Positions 1 through 6,368 of a DNA stretch of 6,770 bases are shown here, piece by piece. Source of the DNA: Micavibrio sp. (lineage in GTDB: Bacteria > Pseudomonadota > Alphaproteobacteria > Micavibrionales > Micavibrionaceae); NCBI GenBank assembly GCA_027066695.1, contig JAMONE010000210.1:1-6770 (forward strand), given 5' to 3'. The notes beneath the pieces were generated by a model. The model searched no databases. It had not been told where the DNA came from and worked only from the letters and a program-made list of their open reading frames with translations. How positions within the stretch are numbered: the first letter of the stretch is position 1; the number at the start of each line of letters is the position of its first letter. Position numbers and translations under genes: made by a program.

Positions 1-1858
1 GAACTTGTTCCATTGCAAGTGGATAAGTATCCATAGTTGGCATTGCCATGACAGCACTCATCCAACCGCCATTAATTTCAGCAATTTTATTATACCAAAT
101 ACCCGCGCCGCCCCAGCCATAAGCCAAAACATCACCAGTCATATCCCCGTAAATAGAATTATTAACGTAATCCCCCCAAGCCTCATGTATCCTTTCAACA
201 AGATTCTCTTGGTACTGATCTATCATTGCCTGCTTCCACTCCTTAGTGGGCGGAGCATTTTCACATTCCGTGGCAGTTGCATAAAAACCCTCAACGCCTG
301 AGCCTGTTCCAGATATAGGTAGGGCGCAAAATTCTATTTTATGGTGAGCATCCCGACCAACGGCAGATTCAACATAAGCGCGCGCAAACATTAACATATC
401 ATCATCATTAAACCAAAGATCTAGAATAAGCTGATAATAAAATTGCAGCATCGCATCTGCGCCACCGCGCTTTGGCGATGCAATATTACCACCGGGATCA
501 CTTAGATCAACAACTGGAATACGGATATCTCCGCATAGTGGACTAATATAACCTGTTTCATCGGGATAAAGCACTGTATCCTCTACGGAATCATAACCAT
601 ATTCACCAAAACGAATAATGATATCACCGCCATAATAAAAACCCAGTGCTTTCATATAATTGGAAACTGTTGCATCTCCTATCCAAACATATTTAGTATC
701 TTCTCCTGTAATACCGCTAGTACCAATAGGACCATCAACCATCCAGCCTTCTACATTTTTAACAAGAAAAGGCTGAACCCTAAAACCACCTATTGTAGGA
801 AGCGATCCATTGGCAGCATCCGTGTAATCAACTTCATAATTTTTATAATCAGGAAAGGCCGTAATAGACACATTCGGCCCACCAGCATGTATCCTGTGAT
901 AAGCATATGCACAGGCGTGAACAATGCTCATCGCCTCAATAACAGGGGTGATATCTGGTGCTTCGGGAATGGCCAGCATAGAGTATTTCTCACCAGCTGG
1001 ATTAGCCCCCGCAGCAGAACTAAACATATCATGGCTTTTAATACCTTCATTGAATTGCGACCAACCACGCGTAGCAAAGCTTGATCCGTATTTCGCGGCA
1101 TATAAAACAATATACTGCCCAGAACCTAACCCATGGCTCATCGGCATTAATAGGCCAATAGCAACAACAAGGCGTATTGGAACCCAAACATTTTGAAATC
1201 TTTGGCCAAATGGAGTTCCGCTAGTTGCTGTTTCAAGAACAACCACAACCACGAAATAAAGGAATATCAAAACAGCGATGGATAATAACGCCGTTGAATA
1301 AAACCTGAACAAACCATGCAGTGCGACATGAAACGGCAGGGGGATCATAGGCGCACCAATTGCGTCTCCATTTGTATCAGTAGAATAATCAGTACAAAGA
1401 AGTGGCCCTGTGGCAGAATCAGCACAAAATATAAGAGGAATTCCAAACACTCGATCAAGCAAAGTAAATGCTATATCTGTTTGAGGGGCAGGCGTATCAA
1501 ACCACGAAAAAGCCATGGCAGGTGATATAATGATTGCATAAATAAAGACTAAAAACTGGGCAATTAATATTATAACACCAGCTAACATAGTAAAATAAAT
1601 AAGCAGTTGATCAATATTTCTTATAGAAAATTTTAGATTGCGCGACGCCTCTATAATAACGTGACGTACACCAAATCTTCCTATATTTTTTGAATCAAGA
1701 TAAGGATGCGCCGCTGGCAATAGCCTTGCCATAAAATAAATATGTGCCATTAAAAACGCTATATAAGCAAACCCTGACGCAAATAAATTTTTTGCCCTAG
1801 GTAGAATACGAGGCATAGTCGCATAAGTTACAACATCTTTTGTTTTAATATTCAGCAC
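1..1858 (-). CDS. DotA/TraY-family type IVB secretion membrane protein, C-terminus cut by window edge
   Basis: The frame is open on the minus strand from a GTG at 1858 to the left edge, 619 codons without a stop; an in-frame TGA lies just upstream. The family is an integral inner-membrane component of Dot/Icm and I-type conjugation systems. Seen: an N-terminal segment with LLPAAHPYLDSKNIGRFG (residues 46-63), hydrophobic segments at about 26-47, 84-112 and 187-209, then the family signature GTPFGQRFQNVWVPIRL (214-230) leading into a further hydrophobic stretch and GLGSGQYIVLYAAKYGSS (243-260). A long polar region, about 270-575, follows, ending in GWGGAGIWYN (581-590). Six cysteines (145, 155, 316, 442, 511, 532) lie outside the predicted membrane segments. 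DotA/TraY proteins often have a large periplasmic domain and further C-terminal helices, so a substantial part is probably missing. GTG is preferred because GGTGAG sits 8 nt upstream; ATG at codon 15 (1816) is the alternative. The family call is by remembered motifs; TraY versus DotA cannot be decided. Confidence 0.85.
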   Translation of the reverse strand, partial: MLNIKTKDVVTYATMPRILPRAKNLFASGFAYIAFLMAHIYFMARLLPAAHPYLDSKNIGRFGVRHVIIEASRNLKFSIRNIDQLLIYFTMLAGVIILIAQFLVFIYAIIISPAMAFSWFDTPAPQTDIAFTLLDRVFGIPLIFCADSATGPLLCTDYSTDTNGDAIGAPMIPLPFHVALHGLFRFYSTALLSIAVLIFLYFVVVVVLETATSGTPFGQRFQNVWVPIRLVVAIGLLMPMSHGLGSGQYIVLYAAKYGSSFATRGWSQFNEGIKSHDMFSSAAGANPAGEKYSMLAIPEAPDITPVIEAMSIVHACAYAYHRIHAGGPNVSITAFPDYKNYEVDYTDAANGSLPTIGGFRVQPFLVKNVEGWMVDGPIGTSGITGEDTKYVWIGDATVSNYMKALGFYYGGDIIIRFGEYGYDSVEDTVLYPDETGYISPLCGDIRIPVVDLSDPGGNIASPKRGGADAMLQFYYQLILDLWFNDDDMLMFARAYVESAVGRDAHHKIEFCALPISGTGSGVEGFYATATECENAPPTKEWKQAMIDQYQENLVERIHEAWGDYVNNSIYGDMTGDVLAYGWGGAGIWYNKIAEINGGWMSAVMAMPTMDTYPLAMEQV

Positions 1859-1866
1859 GATACTTA

Positions 1867-1872
1867 CTCACC
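1867..1872 (-). promoter_or_regulatory. Ribosome binding site supporting the GTG start of the DotA/TraY gene
   Basis: On the minus strand GGTGAG lies 8 nt upstream of the GTG at 1858. The alternative ATG at 1816 has no comparable purine-rich sequence at a suitable distance, so this site decides the start choice. Confidence 0.5.
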
Positions 1873-1919
1873 ACTTTCTTACAATCACTAAACTCGTAAA
1901 ATAACGAATTTTAGATAAA

Positions 1920-1949
1920 ATAATACTAATGGTAACATTGTTTGCACAA
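1920..1949 (-). promoter_or_regulatory. Possible sigma70-type promoter for the DotA/TraY gene
   Basis: On the minus strand TTGTGC (1949-1944) is followed after 18 nt by TATTAT (1925-1920), about 60 nt upstream of the GTG start. The match is partial and the region is very AT-rich, so chance occurrence is likely; it is offered only as the best candidate seen. Confidence 0.2.
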
Positions 1950-2017
1950 AAAAAGCGAGTTTTTATGACATATTTTTGACATTTTTTATATTAGATAATT
2001 ATTTCACCCTAATTTTG

Positions 2018-2145
2018 TATATAAACCTTACGCAAAGCTTGCTTTAAAAAAACTATAACCTGACCCTAAAACCCCGCTCAAGTCGGGAATACTTTAATAT
2101 TGGCGGGATTTTATTATTTTTATAGTTTTGCGCAAGGTTTATATA
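2018..2145. repeat. Large imperfect inverted repeat, MITE-like or structured RNA element
   Basis: The outer arms are 19 nt each: TATATAAACCTTACGCAAA (2018-2036) against the reverse complement of 2127-2145, differing at one position. Further in, AAACTATA (2050-2057) matches the reverse complement of 2121-2128, partly competing with the outer arm for the same bases. TAAAACCCCGC (2067-2077) matches the reverse complement of 2103-2113 with one difference. The centre holds a small CCCG/CGGG hairpin (about 2073-2089). About 13 nt on the left arm has no partner. Both arm differences are A-C mismatches in a plus-strand RNA but G-U wobbles in a minus-strand RNA. The outer ends TATATA are compatible with a TA target duplication, as for Tc1/mariner-type MITEs, but no transposase is present. 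Similar palindromic intergenic elements are known in proteobacteria; the family is not identified. Confidence 0.75.
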
Positions 2146-2164
2146 ACATATTTTATATAGGTTC

Positions 2165-2192
2165 TTGAATTTAATATTTTTATGATTAATAT
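2165..2192 (+). promoter_or_regulatory. Possible sigma70-type promoter for glmS
   Basis: TTGAAT (2165-2170) is separated by 16 nt from TAATAT (2187-2192), which would give a short leader of about 20 nt before the ATG at 2220. It lies outside the inverted repeat. Base composition makes such matches common, so support is weak. Confidence 0.25.
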
Positions 2193-2219
2193 GCTCTTGA
2201 TAAATTAGAAAGATATATA

Positions 2220-4049
2220 ATGTGTGGAATTTTTGGAATTATCGGCGAGCAAGACGTTACTCCTTTATTATTAGAAGGGCTAAAACGCCTTGAATATCGC
2301 GGTTATGATTCCGCTGGCATTGCCAGCATTTCTAATGGCGTTATAGATCGCCGTCGCGCGCAGGGTAAATTAGTTAACCTTGCTCAAAAGATTAATGATA
2401 ACCCGCTTGCTGGAACTATCGGAATTGGCCATACACGTTGGGCAACGCACGGTTTGCCTAATGAGCGTAACGCTCACCCTCACGCAACAGATAAAGTCGC
2501 AGTTGTTCATAACGGAATTATAGAAAATTATGCTAGCCTTAAAGCTGAGCTTGAAGGCCATGGCGCAGAATTTAAAACTGAAACAGACACGGAAGTCATC
2601 GTCCACCTCGTCACATATTATCTAACACAAGGCATTGAACCTATTGCTGCGGCCAATAAAGCCATGGATCGCCTAACGGGCGCGTTTGCGCTTGTCATGA
2701 TATTTTCAGGTCATGAGGATTTTATCGTTGGCTGCCGCCAAGGAACGCCCCTAGCCATTGGTTATGGCAATGGCGAGATGTTCGTTGCCTCTGATTCATA
2801 TGCCCTTGCGCCTTTAACCAAAAGAATATGTTTTCTTGAAGATGGTGATCGCGTCACGGTAACGCGTGAAAAAATATCTATTTATGATAAAGATCAAAAC
2901 CCGCTAGAGCGCGATATTCGCATTACCGAACAATCAGGCGCAATCAGCGGTAAGGGGCAATATAAACATTTCATGCTTAAGGAAATATACGAGCAACCTG
3001 CCGTTATTGGCGAGACGCTAAATTCATTTGTGAATGTATCTAGCGGTAAAATATCAATTCCAGAAGATGTCTTAGATGCCATAATGGCTGCGCCGCGTAT
3101 AACATTAATTGCGTGTGGAACGGCTTATTATGCTTGTATGGTTGCAAAATACTGGTTCGAGCAAATCGCGCGCATTCCTTGTGAAATCGACGTAGCAAGT
3201 GAATTTAGATACCGCGAAGCTCCCATGCCTGAAGGCGGGGTTTCTATATTCATTTCTCAATCAGGCGAAACTTTAGACACACTAGAAGCCTTGCGCTATT
3301 GCAAATCTCAAGGTCAAAAAATTATCTCTATCGTAAATGCTATCGAAAGCACAATAGAGCGGGAATCGGATTTAGTCCTTCATACTTTAGCAGGCCCTGA
3401 AATCGGCGTTGCCTCCACCAAAGCATTTACAACCCAGCTAACTACTCTGGCTTGTGTTGCACTGGCAAGCGCAAAGGCTAAAGACTCTATCACGGAAGAA
3501 AAAGAGCATGAAATGGCCGAAGCCTTGCGCCATGTCCCAACCATTGCGGCTGATATTCTCTCTCATGATGAGGCGATATTTGCAATTGCAAAGGATATAT
3601 CAGATGCTAAGGATGTTTTATATCTTGGACGTGGCTCTCTTTATCCTATTGCGCTTGAAGGTGCGCTTAAGCTTAAAGAAATTTCATATATCCATGCCGA
3701 AGGCTATGCCTCGGGCGAGATGAAACACGGCCCTATTGCGCTAATCGATGATAGTGTGCCTGTAGTAGTAGTCGCGCCAGGTAATGACCCGATGTTTGAG
3801 AAAAATGTATCCAACATCCAAGAAACAGTTGCACGCGGCGGTAAAGTCTTCTTAATCTCTGATGAACAAGGCGCAAAAGCCCTTGAAAAGCAATCTACAT
3901 GGAGCGTTGCAATGGGCAAGGTTCACCCATTTGTTGCACCAATTTTATACTCTATACCAGTGCAGCTTTTATCCTATCATGTCGCCGTTATGAAAGGCAC
4001 AGATGTAGATCAGCCACGTAACTTGGCCAAATCTGTTACGGTGGAATAA
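2220..4049 (+). CDS. glmS: Glutamine--fructose-6-phosphate aminotransferase (isomerizing), GlmS
   Basis: GlmS makes glucosamine-6-phosphate from fructose-6-phosphate and glutamine in the cytoplasm, the first committed step to UDP-GlcNAc for peptidoglycan and LPS. The 609-residue product has the same length as E. coli GlmS. The N-terminal class II glutaminase domain begins MCGIFGIIG, whose Cys2 becomes the N-terminal nucleophile after Met removal; LEYRGYDSAGIA and GHTRWATHG follow, then HNGIIENY. Two SIS sugar-isomerase domains follow: the first carries CGTAYYA and SQSGETLDTLEAL, the second YLGRGSLYPIALEGALKLKE and GEMKHGPIALID with the ring-opening histidine. The C-terminal loop NLAKSVTVE contains the conserved catalytic lysine (residue 604). 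The start is forced by Cys2; upstream AGAAAG (2207-2212) is a weak ribosome site. There is no glmS ribozyme in the leader, as expected outside Firmicutes. The gene appears intact and monocistronic. Confidence 0.98.
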   Translation: MCGIFGIIGEQDVTPLLLEGLKRLEYRGYDSAGIASISNGVIDRRRAQGKLVNLAQKINDNPLAGTIGIGHTRWATHGLPNERNAHPHATDKVAVVHNGIIENYASLKAELEGHGAEFKTETDTEVIVHLVTYYLTQGIEPIAAANKAMDRLTGAFALVMIFSGHEDFIVGCRQGTPLAIGYGNGEMFVASDSYALAPLTKRICFLEDGDRVTVTREKISIYDKDQNPLERDIRITEQSGAISGKGQYKHFMLKEIYEQPAVIGETLNSFVNVSSGKISIPEDVLDAIMAAPRITLIACGTAYYACMVAKYWFEQIARIPCEIDVASEFRYREAPMPEGGVSIFISQSGETLDTLEALRYCKSQGQKIISIVNAIESTIERESDLVLHTLAGPEIGVASTKAFTTQLTTLACVALASAKAKDSITEEKEHEMAEALRHVPTIAADILSHDEAIFAIAKDISDAKDVLYLGRGSLYPIALEGALKLKEISYIHAEGYASGEMKHGPIALIDDSVPVVVVAPGNDPMFEKNVSNIQETVARGGKVFLISDEQGAKALEKQSTWSVAMGKVHPFVAPILYSIPVQLLSYHVAVMKGTDVDQPRNLAKSVTVE

Positions 4050-4085
4050 CGTAAAAAACCATATAATACTCTGCAAATATGATTA

Positions 4086-4970
4086 TTAAAGCCCGTTATC
4101 AAATAAGGGAGGGTGGTTGCCGTCCTTTTTGCCTGATGTATCTTCATCACTGTTGTTATCAGTTTTTGAAGAATCGGAAGCCGTGCCTATTGTCTCTGTC
4201 TTGGTTTTTGTATCAGTGCTACCAGTATGATCTATATCGTAAACAGGGTCGTTCACAGGGGCGCGCTTTTGTGAGCTGCGGTTTTTAAGGATAGCCCCTA
4301 AATCAGCAAGAGGAGTGAATTTTTTCTTGTTATCAGGATTAAATTCCCCTGCATCAAAGGCTTGCTTATCCTCAATTATAGTTTTTTGAATATTAGCAAC
4401 TTCCGCTACATTATCTGCTTTGTGCAGTTCTTTTTCTTGCTGTTTAATGTGCGTTTTAAAGCTCTTTAGCTTTTTGCGCTCTGCCTTTTTATTGCGCAGC
4501 TCTGTTGCAATAAGTATCTCTTCGGCCTTTGTGTCTGCCTCTTCAAGAGCGTTTTCTTTGCGCTCGATACTTACATCAAGATTTTCGATTTTATTGCTAA
4601 GCGCATCTTTAATGGCAACGATTTTACTGGCTGTTTTTTCGAATAAGCTATGGAATTGTTTTGCCATTTCACGCTCTGCTTCTGCGATCATATCCATAAA
4701 ATCCTGAAGCTTTCTCTTCTTCCTTTTATCACCTGCCAACAGGCCATCCATAGCCATGGATGAATGCTCTCCATGTACAAGATGTTGCAGGTCATATCCC
4801 GTCTCATAGCCCTTAAGCTCAAGCATTAGCTGGATAATATTACGAAAAGATTCCTTTAAATTATCCAGCCCAATAGATTGCGGGCTTTCCAAAAAACTGT
4901 TCAACTCCCTCATTGATATCGAGATAGGATCATCTTTTGCTGTTTGCTCGAAAGCTTTTGAATTAGTCAT
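4086..4970 (-). CDS. Hypothetical soluble coiled-coil protein with disordered C-terminal tail
   Basis: I do not recognise this 294-residue protein. It has no signal peptide, membrane segment or cysteine. Residues 1-80 are mixed and look folded (ESFRNIIQLMLELKGYETG at 40-58). A very basic cluster DKRKKRKL (81-88) leads into a long, charged, heptad-like helical stretch from about 88 to 205, rich in Lys, Glu and Ala, typical of a coiled coil. A short conserved-looking piece NPDNKKKFTPLADLGAILKN (211-230) follows. The tail, about 240-294, is low-complexity, rich in Ser, Thr, Asp and Lys, and ends in PPLFDNGL; it should be disordered. The ATG is preceded on the minus strand by GTGGGAAATAA, a usable ribosome site, and by TATAAT (4990-4985). 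It converges on glmS and diverges from the eipB-like gene, so it is probably its own transcription unit. A structural or scaffold role, or an exported effector, are possibilities only. That it is a real gene is well supported by length and composition. Confidence 0.8.
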   Translation of the reverse strand: MTNSKAFEQTAKDDPISISMRELNSFLESPQSIGLDNLKESFRNIIQLMLELKGYETGYDLQHLVHGEHSSMAMDGLLAGDKRKKRKLQDFMDMIAEAEREMAKQFHSLFEKTASKIVAIKDALSNKIENLDVSIERKENALEEADTKAEEILIATELRNKKAERKKLKSFKTHIKQQEKELHKADNVAEVANIQKTIIEDKQAFDAGEFNPDNKKKFTPLADLGAILKNRSSQKRAPVNDPVYDIDHTGSTDTKTKTETIGTASDSSKTDNNSDEDTSGKKDGNHPPLFDNGL

Positions 4971-5076
4971 TTATTTCCCACTTTATTATATTTGTGCATC
5001 TAACCTAAAGTATTTTTCTTTTTGAGTCAAAAAAAGGGGGCGATAGCGCGCGCGTAGTATGTTACTATCTGCACCA

Positions 5077-5883
5077 ATGAAGATTATTTACATCATATTT
5101 TTGCTTGTACTTGGCGGGTTTTCCTTGCCCGTAAATGCGCAATTACTTGCGCATAAGGCGTTATATGAAATTCACCTCACCACAAAAAAGAGCAGTGCCA
5201 GCATATCCAATATTAGTGGAAAGATGTTCTATGAGTGGAAGCCATCTTGCGATGCTTGGCTGTCTATGCATCGCTATGATATGCTTTATGAATATGCGGA
5301 GATGCCATCTGTGCGCGTCACCAGTGATTTTTCAACATATGAGGCCTTTGATGGTAAAAGCTTTAACTTTAACCTACAGCGCAAACATGACGGTGTGTTA
5401 ATTGAAGAAATCCGCGGTAGCTCTGATAAAAAACAGGCTAAATACTCTATCCCTAAAAGCTTGTCCTTTCAGTTGTCGGAAGGCACATTATTCCCAACTG
5501 CTCATACATTAGCAGTCTTGGAGAAAATCAGGGCTGGCGATAAATTCTATAATGCGACAATATTTGATGGTAGTGATGCAGACGGCCCCGCCGATATTAG
5601 CAGCCTGATTCTATCCAAAGCCGAGCCGTATAATTTTGATGCAAGCGGCGCAAATCACCTTGATAAAGACTTGTTGAGTACGCCTAGCTGGAGCATACGC
5701 CTTGCGTTCTTCCCGCTTGCTAATTTTGAAGCTACAGCCGATTACGAGATGTCAATGACATTCCACGAAAATGGTGTTATCCGTGACATGATAGTTGATT
5801 ATGGTGATTTTTCTGTAACACATAATCTAATCGCTTTGGAAGCCTTGGATGATGGTTGCTTAAGTGATATAAATAAAGAGTAG
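5077..5883 (+). CDS. eipB: EipB-like periplasmic cell-envelope integrity protein (DUF1849)
   Basis: EipB is a periplasmic beta-rich protein, conserved in alphaproteobacteria, needed for envelope integrity in Brucella. Numbering here is from the upstream ATG at 5059; subtract 6 for the start given. The product begins with a short Lys-containing n-region, a hydrophobic core (about 9-23) and a likely signal peptidase I site at VNA-QL (25-29). Family motifs follow: LAHKALYEI, GKMFYEWKPSCDAW with Cys64, DFSTYEAFDGKSFNFN, LIEEIRG, EGTLFPTAHT (141-150) and IFDGSDADGP. The only other cysteine is Cys267 near the C-terminus, matching the conserved disulfide of the family. The ATG at 5077 is chosen because it gives a canonical signal peptide; the in-frame ATG at 5059 adds MLLSAP. 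Neither start has a good ribosome site (the AGGGGGCG upstream is about 16 nt from the first ATG). The gene lies 82 bp before divK, so joint transcription is possible but unproven. Confidence 0.85.
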   Translation: MKIIYIIFLLVLGGFSLPVNAQLLAHKALYEIHLTTKKSSASISNISGKMFYEWKPSCDAWLSMHRYDMLYEYAEMPSVRVTSDFSTYEAFDGKSFNFNLQRKHDGVLIEEIRGSSDKKQAKYSIPKSLSFQLSEGTLFPTAHTLAVLEKIRAGDKFYNATIFDGSDADGPADISSLILSKAEPYNFDASGANHLDKDLLSTPSWSIRLAFFPLANFEATADYEMSMTFHENGVIRDMIVDYGDFSVTHNLIALEALDDGCLSDINKE

Positions 5884-5965
5884 AAGCGTTAACTATTTAG
5901 AAACTACTAACGATTAGGATGTTTAGAAATACAATGTAATCACATAAATTTCTATAGATATAAAC

Positions 5966-6367
5966 ATGAAAAAAACAGTCCTTATAGTCGAAGATAATGA
6001 GCTTAATATGAAGCTATTCCATGATTTGTTAGAGGCGCATGGCATTGGCACTGTGCAAACTAATGACGGCAGATTGGCTTTTGATATGGCCAAAGAGCAT
6101 AAGCCTGACTTAATTATAATGGATATCCAGCTTCCCGAAATTTCAGGCTTGGAAGTCACAAAAACCCTTAAACAAGATGATGATTTGAAATCAATTCCTG
6201 TTATCGCCGTTACTGCCTTTGCAATGAAAGGTGATGAGCAAAAAATCCGTGAGGGCGGCTGTGAGGATTATATATCCAAGCCCATTTCAGTCTCTCGTTT
6301 TATTGATGTTGTAAAAAAGCACCTCTATAAGGATGATCCATCCCAACTAAATCAGGGGGAGTTATAA
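5966..6367 (+). CDS. divK: Single-domain cell-cycle response regulator DivK
   Basis: DivK is a stand-alone receiver protein that, when phosphorylated by DivJ-type and dephosphorylated by PleC-type kinases, acts on DivL/CckA to lower CtrA activity and sets the cell-division asymmetry of alphaproteobacteria. The 133-residue product is one receiver domain with no output domain. The acidic pocket is E9/D10, the phospho-acceptor is D53 in MDIQLPEISG, and the switch residues are T83 (AVTAFAMKGDE) and K105 (YISKPIS). VLIVEDNELNMKLFHDLLEAHG near the start and the stretch after D53 are close to recalled DivK sequences rather than to CheY. The C-terminal tail after about residue 122 is a little longer than usual and polar. 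The ribosome site is poor. The stop is one base from the pleD start, so the two form an operon. Confidence 0.95.
   Translation: MKKTVLIVEDNELNMKLFHDLLEAHGIGTVQTNDGRLAFDMAKEHKPDLIIMDIQLPEISGLEVTKTLKQDDDLKSIPVIAVTAFAMKGDEQKIREGGCEDYISKPISVSRFIDVVKKHLYKDDPSQLNQGEL
6354..6361 (+). promoter_or_regulatory. Strong ribosome binding site for pleD inside the divK 3' end
   Basis: AGGGGGAG overlaps the last codons of divK and ends 7 nt before the pleD ATG at 6369. It is the best Shine-Dalgarno match in the window, in contrast to the weak site in front of divK, and suggests that pleD is translated from the divK transcript with its own efficient initiation. Confidence 0.8.
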
Positions 6368-6368
6368 A

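Larger units (their letters stand above)
1859..2219. other. Divergent intergenic region between the DotA/TraY gene and glmS
   Basis: These 361 bp separate two genes transcribed away from each other, so promoters in both directions are expected here. The region is strongly AT-rich, with no plausible coding frame that I can see. It contains a large imperfect inverted repeat at 2018-2145, candidate promoters on both strands, and an imperfect tandem repeat in which TTTTTATGACAT (1960-1971) is followed by TTTTTGACAT (1973-1982). No glmS-type ribozyme or known riboswitch was recognised. Confidence 0.7.

Noticed and set aside
5..1525. Several plus-strand open frames of 65-98 codons (5-301, 887-1084, 924-1196, 1316-1525)
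   Set aside because: They lie opposite the long DotA/TraY frame, overlap one another, and have no recognisable protein features; they are antisense shadows.
1976..1999. Plus-strand promoter from the perfect TTGACA at 1976-1981
   Set aside because: The only good -10-like sequence (GATAAT, 1994-1999) is 12 nt away, too close, and nothing fits at 16-18 nt.
2146..2219. Possible glmS ribozyme or riboswitch in the glmS leader
   Set aside because: The space is too short and AT-rich, no ribozyme core was seen, and that ribozyme is confined mainly to Firmicutes.
4050..4140. Terminator between glmS and the convergent gene
   Set aside because: The 36-bp gap has no GC-rich stem with a T-run on either strand, and the AAGG/CCTT pairing around 4107-4130 inside the downstream gene is too weak to claim.
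4420..4707. Plus-strand open frame of 95 codons with a Ser/Leu-rich product
   Set aside because: It is the antisense of the Lys/Glu-rich coiled coil, which produces Ser, Phe and Leu on the opposite strand. No ribosome site or family motif.
5018..5035. Palindrome of T-run and A-run around GAGTC upstream of the eipB-like gene
   Set aside because: The centre is a single base, so it cannot form an RNA hairpin of that size, and the arms are mostly homopolymer; likely chance in AT-rich DNA.
5887..5912. CGTTA/TAACG inverted repeat after the eipB-like stop codon, as a terminator
   Set aside because: Only five base pairs, AT-rich, with a 16-nt loop and no following T-run.
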